A DNA stretch of 64,000 nt, taken from positions 61,554,757-61,618,756 of the forward strand of contig CM077165.1 of the NCBI GenBank assembly GCA_039583875.1, given 5' to 3'. Positions 58,363 to 64,000 of the stretch are shown one piece after another (position 1 is the stretch's first letter; each line of letters begins with the position of its first letter). Position numbers and translations under genes: made by a program. This stretch comes from Platanthera guangdongensis. Taxonomy: Eukaryota; Streptophyta; Magnoliopsida; Asparagales; Orchidaceae. Under the pieces are notes generated by a model. That model was not told the origin of the DNA, ran no database searches, and worked only from the letters and a program-made list of their open reading frames with translations.

Positions 58363-59071
58363 TGTACAACCTTGGTCTCGCGGCAGGCGGCTCAAGTAAT
58401 AGAGCGGAGAAGCTGGCGAGAGGAACTGAAGAGGCGAGTGGGACCATGTGGTCCACTTGCCGGGTGCGAGATGGGGCTCGGCTGGGTAAGCGAGACCTCT
58501 CTTGCGGCACGGGCTGGCCCTTGAGGGCGAGATGGCTCTCGTAAGGCGGGAGACCTGCGAGACGAGCAGATTAGCTCGTCTTGCCCGCTGGTCATTTCCT
58601 CACTCGTCGTATGAGGAAAAAAGGTTTTTTTACCTTCTTACCCCCAAGGGGGATTTTACTCTTCTGCCCCAGGTAATTTTACCCTTCTACCCTCGGTGGT
58701 CACCATATAATCCTTCAGAACAGTGGAGTTTTGTTGTTGGCAGACCCAACCCAGGGTATTTTGGTAATTTCAGGTCGGTTCATTATGGTTATTAGAAGAT
58801 CAAACTCAGAGGCCTATAAATAGACCAATAAGGTGCCTTGAAGAGGTTGTTGAACCTTTCCATCTTCTTCCTCAGAGGCACCTAGCTTAGCATTGGCTAA
58901 GGAGGGGGAGAACTTCTGATTCTTCCGGGTGAGAGGTGGGACCTCCGAGTTGAGACCCTCGATCTGTTTCCTGTCCTATGACTTACGCCGAGAGGGTGAT
59001 TCAAGAAGAGTAGGTGTGTGCTGAAACTTCAGGTCTGAACTCTAGGTGGAGCCGGGTTACTCGTTCTAACA
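58363..59071 (+). repeat. 5' LTR of Tat-type element F
   Basis: TGTACAACC … TTCTAACA. GC-rich first part with GCGAGA/CTCGTC motifs, then repeated TTTTAC(C/T)CTTCT(A/G)CCC phrases at 58625-58700. TATA box TATAAATA at 58815-58822. The start is defined by the break in D's LTR, the end by the primer site. Confidence 0.8.
58815..58822 (+). promoter_or_regulatory. TATA box of element F
   Basis: GGCCTATAAATAGACC in the 3' third of the LTR, a consensus plant TATA box. Confidence 0.6.
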
Positions 59072-59075
59072 TTTT

Positions 59076-59093
59076 TGGTGCACTGAGCGTGGA
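59076..59093 (+). other. Primer-binding site, tRNA-Phe-like (element F)
   Basis: TGGTGCACTGAGCGTGGA matches the complement of plant tRNA-Phe(GAA) 3' end (TGGTGCGGTGAGCGTGGA) at 16 of 18 positions, four bases after the LTR end. Confidence 0.6.
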
Positions 59094-59127
59094 CTGCAGC
59101 CCACACGAAAGAATCTCGAGCTACCTC

Positions 59128-60045
59128 ATGGCAGGAGGTATGGGAGAAGGAGGCGGAGACGGGTCAGATAACCCGGGAGGTTTTGTTGGGAGGGAGGAAT
59201 TCATGGCGTCCATCAAAGGCATTATGGATATGTTATCGGGGATCTTACGGTAGGGCGATTTCTCAACCCTGTTACCTCAGGTGCCTTCTCTCGTGCTGCA
59301 AGATGAGCTCATCTCGGCAAGAGTAGGAGAAGATGCCCACAGGAGGCGGCCGAGGAAGGAAGTGATGTTGGAAGTTGGCGGGTGGGACCTGGCGGTAAGG
59401 GAGTTGTTCTCAAGCCCTGCGAGCGTCGTCTCACCGGGGGACGTTGTCACGCGAGTGGGGGCGACAAGACCAGTTACGAGAGGGTCTCTGTTCTGCGAGT
59501 TGATCCTATCAGCTCCAATTCTAGAAGGGTTCAGGGAACCCAAGATGAAATATTATGTGGGGAAATACGATCTTCTCCTGTACTTGCAATCGTTCGAAGA
59601 CGCGGTTTCCATCAGACCGATGATGGACACGTTCAAGTGTCGTCTTTTTGCCACCACCTTGAAAGATAAGTCTAGGGACTTATTTCATCAGCTCCCTATG
59701 GGCTCAATATACAGCTTTGAAGACCTAAGTAGAAGCTTTCAGTTTCGCTTCTCAACTTCGAAGAAAAGGAAGAAAAATCCGGAGTAAATTTTTCTAATTA
59801 TGCAGAGGGCGGACGAGTCCCTGGCCCAGTATGTGGACAGGTTCCAAGAGCAGATCTTGGATATTCAAGAAGTGCCTGGATTTGACCTCCAGATGGCCTT
59901 CACCGTGGGACTACGTGAGGGATTCTTCAATATGAGCCTCACTCGGAAGGTGCCACTATCATTTGAAGGGTTGATGGAGAAGGTTGCGAAAGAAAGAGCA
60001 ATGGAGGAGGCTAACCTGGCCTTTGTAGAATGCTGGCAAGACTGA
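59128..60045 (+). pseudogene. gag: Tat-type gag, broken (element F)
   Basis: One frame from ATG 59128 to the stop at 60045 with in-frame stops at 59251-59253 and 59785-59787. The Gly-rich start (MAGGMGEGGGDGS) leads to FREPKMKYYVGKYD, LQSFEDAVSI, LFATTLKDKSRDLFHQLPMG, SFEDLSRSFQFRFSTSKKRK and DESLAQYVDRFQEQ, the usual order of the Tat Gag core. No zinc knuckle in the readable part; the next 500 bp are arginine/glycine-rich and shifted in frame. Confidence 0.85.
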
Positions 60046-60599
60046 CGGAGGTTGAATCAAAGAACCAAGAGGAGGGAGACAGTAAGAAGGATGAGGAAGA
60101 GAAGTGTCGAGGGTGCCGGCTTACCAGGAGTTGGGATGGAGGCAGCAAGGAGGCCCTGCCCAATGGCAAGGAAGAGGATTTCCCCAAGGGGAAGCAAGCA
60201 ACCAGGAGGACCCGGAAGGTTTAACCAGCAGGGGTAGGGGTACGGTCCTAGACCACCCCTATCCCCGCAGTAACAAGCTATGGACATCAGCTGAGGGAGA
60301 GGTAGAGGCCGAGAGAGAGGAAGAGCAGGAGCAGGAGTTTGAAGGAGGAGGAAGCCTCAGGAGGGGAGACGAGGAGAGGAGGTAGCGTTGCCATATTGTG
60401 ACTTCCATGAGGAGGAAGGTCACGCAATGGCTACCTGCCTGGAGTTCTTGGAAATGAGAAGATCTAAGGGAGTAGGGGAGCAGCAGTGTCTAGTGCAGAT
60501 AGTATAGGTGATAGGGACCAGAGAGGAAGACCGGTGTTGGACCGAGTGGATGTAGGGGACAGAGGTGGGATCAGAGTGATCCATGGGGGAGTGGGGATT
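60046..60599 (+). other. Gag-protease linker of element F, degenerate
   Basis: Purine-rich, with no stable frame; three overlapping short frames (60030-60385) look like one Gly/Arg/Glu-rich tail cut by indels. Nothing else seen. Confidence 0.5.
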
Positions 60600-61022
60600 G
60601 AGGCTGCCCGTAAGGAGAGCCTTCATACAATATACTATCGGATCGTAGCTTCGACATCACAAGCCCCTCCCCCGAACGAGAAGATCACCTTCTCTCGAAA
60701 AGACTTGTCGGACCATGAAGACCCCTTTTGTGACGCACTGGTGATCCGGACTGCCATCGAAAACTTCACGGTGTCACAGATCCTGGTCGATAATGGAATC
60801 TCAGTAAACGTTATCTTCAAAAAGGCATTTAATGTGATGAGGGTGGAGGCCCGAAGGGTACTGGCAGCGGATGGTCCGTTGTTCGGGTTCTCAGGAGAGA
60901 GGAAGGAAGTCGAGGGGGGAGTGGGACTCCAGGTGACCCTGGGGGGGAGGCTATCCAGGAACTATCGTTTTGCCATAGTGGATGCCCACAGCAGTTACAA
61001 TGCCATTTTTTGTGCCCCTTAA
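60600..61022 (+). pseudogene. Tat-type aspartic protease (element F), altered active site
   Basis: Open frame with TFSRKDLSDHEDPFCDALVI, then ILVDNGISVNVIF in the active-site position, where D-S/T-G would be expected: Asn replaces Ser/Thr. The C-terminal SRNYRFAIVDAHSSYNAIF matches the flap-to-helix part, with the stop at 61020-61022 (expected to continue as …GRP). Confidence 0.8.
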
Positions 61023-61267
61023 TCAGTGCTTTTAGATGTGTCTCGTCCTCTTTCCACCAATGCCTGAAGCTCAACGCCGGAGGTACCCAGATCAGAGTTC
61101 GAGGAGACCCAAAGGCGGCCAGGGAATGATATGTGACAGTGGTAAACACCATCTCATGGCAGGAAGAGGCCGTGGAGATGGGGAAGAGGATGGATTGATG
61201 ACATGAGGAGTTCGGAGGCGAAGTAGAGGAGGATAAAGGAAGGGAGGTCGAAGGTGATGGAGAAGTG

Positions 61268-61540
61268 GAGATGGTGGGAGGCATTGCGGTGGAGCTAGAA
61301 ATGGCAGGAGAGAAAGATGGAGAGATGGAGGTGGAAGAGGAGAAAGGAGAAAGGGAGGTCGGACGAGAAAGAGAAGTAGAGATGGTAGGAGGCATTGCGA
61401 CGAAGCCGGAAATGACAGGAGAGAAAGATGGAGAGATGGAGGTGGAAGAGGAGAAAGGATAAAGGTAGTTCGGAGGAGAAAGAGAAGTAGAGATAGTAGG
61501 AGGCATTGCGGCAGAGCCAGAAACGGCGGGAGAGAAAAGA
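61268..61540 (+). repeat. 111-bp coding minisatellite between protease and RT of F
   Basis: Units start at 61268, 61379 and 61490 (GAGATGGT…GGAGGCATTGC). The period of 111 bp is 37 codons, so frame is kept; it encodes an acidic stretch GEKDGEMEVEEEKGEREVG per unit. Third unit is incomplete. The surrounding 61023-61765 is purine-rich on the plus strand and gives a long Ser/Pro-rich shadow frame on the other. Confidence 0.85.
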
Positions 61541-61765
61541 GGAGAGAAGGAGTCGAAGGAAGGTGGAGGGAGGTGGAAAGAAATGAGAAAGATGGAGGAA
61601 GCAGGTGGGTCATCCAGGGGGGAAGCCCGGCTACAGAAGAGGAGAAGTTCTCTACTGGAAGGAGGAAGCACCAGCGAGGTTGGGTTGGAGAAGTTTTGGG
61701 AAGAAATGGTTGTGGATATTACATAGCATGAGGCAACGAACCAGGAAGCCAGAGAATAGGAAGAT

Positions 61766-63275
61766 ATGCTGGGGGAGCAGGAGAAAGAGGAGGAGCCGAC
61801 AAGGCTGAAGGCATTCGTGGAGGTACTAGAGATGGAGATCCTCACTAAAGAGGGAAGGAAAGAGAAGATAAAAGTCAGCGGCGAGCACAGTTCAGAAGAC
61901 CAGGAGGAGATCAAGGCCTGCGTACAGGTGATCATTGACGTCTTTTCCTGGAGAGCGACTGACATGCTGTGGGTCGACTCGGGCGTGGCATCCCACCATC
62001 TTAACCTCGACTCCAACGCTCGTCCCGTACAACAGAAGAAGAGGGCCAACGCTACTAAGATGACTGGGCCCATCAGAGAGGAAGTAGAGAAGCTGCTTAA
62101 GGCGGGGTTCGTGTCTGCATGTAAATATCCGGGGTGGGTAAGCAACATTGTAATGGTAAAAAAGGGGGAGGGAAAGTAGAGAATGTGTGTGGATTTCTCT
62201 CTCTAAAATAAAGCATGCCCTAATGATTATTATCCTCTGCCTCGAATCAACGCGCTGGTTGACTCAGCCATCGGTTTTCAACTAATGAGTTTTCTAGATG
62301 CATTTTCAGGATAGCACCAAATATGCATGTACCCTCCGGATGTCAAGGACGTCACCTTCGTCATGGAGGATGGATGCTTATATAACAACATGATGTCCTT
62401 TGGGCTGCAAAATACAGGGGAGACCTATCAAAGAATGACAGATCGGATCTTCCAAGAGCAGAAAGGGCGGAACCTCGAAGTTTATGTGGATGACCTGATG
62501 ATCAAAAGCCGAGATCTCAGATCCCATGTCTTGGATTGTGAGGAAACCTTTGGTACCTTTTGGAAATATAAGATGAGACTCAACCCCATGAAATGTGTCT
62601 TTGGAGCCAATACGGTAAAGTTTCTATGGCATCTCCTTACCCCATCCAGAGTAGAACCCAATCCCAATAAGGTGAAGGAAATCCTGGATCTGGAATCTCC
62701 AAGAAATACCAAGGAAGTTCAACGTCTCACTAGCAAGCTGGCCGGACTAAGCAGGTTTCTCTCCCGAGCCGGGGAAAAATGCTTGCCTTTCTTCTGGACA
62801 TTAAGAGGAGGCAAGAAGTTTGAATGGACCCCTGAATGTGAGGAGGCTTTTCAGGCTCTAAAGCAACAGCTCACCCGGACACCTCTACTCCAGGGGCCAA
62901 GGTAAGGGGAGGTCTTGTTCTTGTACCTGGGAGTAGGGATCGGAGCTGTGAGTTTGGTTCTCATACGAGAGGAAGGGAAAAGGCAGTTGCCAATCTATTA
63001 TGTGAGCAGGGTCCTAAAGAAGGGGGAACTCGGGCACCCCATCCTTGAAAAGCTAGTGTTTGCTCTCATCATATTTGCTAGGAAGCTTAGGCCATACTTT
63101 TAGGCCCATTCGATTCAGTTAGTGACGGATCACCCCCTCCATCGCATCTTGGATGGGGTGGAGCACTCTGAGAGGTTTGTCAAATGGTTAATAAAGCTAA
63201 GTCAGTTCGACCTCACTTTTACGCCTCAGCATGCCATCAAGGCACAAGCAGTGGCCAACTTCCTAGTAGATTACG
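61766..63275 (+). pseudogene. Tat-type reverse transcriptase and RNase H start, broken (element F)
   Basis: Single frame with stops at 62177 (TAG for TGG before RMCVDF), 62204, 62312, 62903 and 63101 (TAG for CAG). Motifs: EVEKLLKAGFV, NKACPNDYYPLPRI, SFLDAFSG (Asp), MSFGLQNTGETYQR, YVDDLMIKS, then connection (KFLWHLLTPSRVEPNP, FEWTPECEEAF). RNase H begins at 62915 (LYLGVGIGAVSLVL, ELGHPILEKLVFAL, LVTDHPLHRIL, AVANFLVDYV) and is cut at 63275 by J. The YVDD and other catalytic acids seen are intact. Confidence 0.9.
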
Positions 63276-64000
63276 TGTAACATCCCAATTCGCGCTAGGC
63301 CCCTCGTGCGCACTTTTAAGTTAGGAGAGTTGACTTGGTCTCAGGGAGTTCTGACCGTTAGGCTTGCACTCGAGTAAGGGAGGAAAAGTTTGTCCAGAGT
63401 TGGACACGGGTAGTAACACGGGCGTGTCCATACCTATGTGGTACTCTGGTGTCATTGCATCTTCTTTGTGAGATTTGCAGAGAAGGACACAGGTAGTGAC
63501 ATGGGCATGTCCATACCCGTGTGGTTCTCTAGTAACTGCATGCAATCCTTATTATTTCTAGAGCAGGACAAGGGTAGTGACACGGGCATGTCCATACCCG
63601 TGTGCTTAGCTCGACGAATCGTAGACCGTGTTCCTTCCGAGCAGGACATGGGTAGAGACACGGGCGTGTCCCTACCCATGTGTCACCAAGCAGCAGCTCG
63701 ACGACCCGTCGAGCAGAGCTCGACAAATCGTCGACCGTGTTCCTTCCAAGTAGGACACGGGTAGTTACACGGGCGTGTCCCTACCCGTGTGTGTCCAAAC
63801 CGCTCGACGATTTGTCGAGCAGAGCTCGACGAATTGTCGACCACATTCTTCCCGAGCAGGACACGGGTAGTGACACGGGCGTGTCCCTACCCGTGTAGTT
63901 CAATTTCTGGTTTTGGCGAATTTTCCGGCCGTGTCGTTTCGAAGGGACTCATTTACTGAGTTGATTGGCGGTCCAATGATAGGCCGACACGTGTCTATGC
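63276..64000 (+). repeat. LTR J, start of another Tekay-like element, runs off the window
   Basis: Begins TGTAACATCCCAATTCGCGC, close to the minus-strand start of D's LTR (TGTAACATCCCATTTCATGC, then GCTAGGCCC in both). It is flanked on the left by F's RNase H (TTACG just before). It contains the hairpin array at 63402-63896 and TCGACGA/TCGTCGA motifs from 63609. The rest of the element is outside the window. Confidence 0.82.
63402..63896. repeat. Six hairpin units GGACACGGGTAG…CTACCCGTGTG in LTR J
   Basis: Units start at 63402, 63485, 63566, 63644, 63754 and 63859, each about 39 bp, separated by 40-70 bp. Each is a nested palindrome: outer arms ACACGGGTAG/CTACCCGTGT around GACACGGGCGTGTC. 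The last three are almost perfect. The spacers contain GCTCGACGA…TCGTCGAGC motifs, e.g. 63702-63736 and 63812-63840. Confidence 0.92.

Larger units (their letters stand above)
58363..63275 (+). mobile_element. Tat-type Ty3/gypsy element F (5' LTR to RNase H), cut by LTR J
   Basis: LTR of 709 bp, tRNA-Phe-like primer site, gag, protease, a coding minisatellite, RT and part of RNase H on the plus strand. RT motifs (DLNKACPNDYYPLP-like block, YVDD) and gag pattern place it in the Tat lineage. The 3' half would lie beyond J, outside the window. Candidate left target duplication is GTAAA (58358-58362). Confidence 0.85.

Noticed and set aside
60829..62148. 439-codon minus-strand ORF rich in Ser, Pro and Leu
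   Set aside because: Antisense of the purine-rich Tat protease-RT linker and minisatellite; stops are rare there for compositional reasons and the plus strand carries the recognisable protein.
63402..63896. Possible CRISPR-like array of regularly spaced repeats
   Set aside because: Repeats are self-palindromic LTR modules in a plant retroelement with variable 78-110-bp spacing and related spacers; no cas genes.

Overview
This window is repeat-rich nuclear DNA of a flowering plant. I see no ordinary host gene, tRNA, rRNA or CRISPR array in it. Practically every base can be assigned to a nest of decayed LTR retrotransposons. The plant assignment rests on the families present: Athila-type and Tat-type Ty3/gypsy elements, Tekay-like chromoviruses with chromodomain remnants, and a Sirevirus-like Ty1/copia element. 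It also rests on primer-binding sites that match plant tRNA-Asp, tRNA-iMet and tRNA-Phe. The species, or even monocot versus dicot, cannot be settled from this sequence alone.

Layout. (1) 1-24802 is an Athila cluster: copy A (+, left end outside the window), an inverted 3'-half copy R (-), and copy B (+, complete with both LTRs). A and R meet tail to tail in a large inverted repeat centred near 8962. B's 5' LTR abuts R's integrase sequence directly. (2) 24803-26512 is a fragment of a Tat-type gypsy element T: the integrase C-terminus followed by about six 190-bp tandem repeats. (3) From 26513 a minus-strand Tekay-like element D with LTRs of about 4.6 kb has landed in T's repeats. Its left (3') LTR is split by a complete minus-strand chromovirus E (30679-39051, duplication GGTGT). 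Its internal region is 39539-44357. Its right (5') LTR is split by a composite Sirevirus-like element G (44635-58050, duplication GCTTA) and then cut by a plus-strand Tat-type element F (58363 on). F is in turn cut in RNase H at 63276 by another LTR (J) that runs off the window.

Age order read from nesting: T is oldest, D is in T, E, G and F are in D, and J is in F. The Athila cluster is a separate later arrival in T. All coding regions are broken by stops (many fit C-to-T or G-to-A change, as expected of methylated plant repeats), frameshifts and small deletions, so nothing here is likely to be autonomous.

The least ordinary features are these. First, the composite G: it is bounded by one target duplication but contains an extra internal LTR, a second gag start and an inverted ORF2 segment. 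Second, a long extra ORF (ORF2) downstream of copia pol, present twice. Third, dense arrays of short CG-containing palindromic motifs (TCGACGA, ACACGGGCGTGT, GGCGTCGAGTG) that occur in four LTR families in the window, from both superfamilies, and, in G, also in two internal spacers. Fourth, an RY-motif (CATGCA) cluster just upstream of the Athila TATA box.
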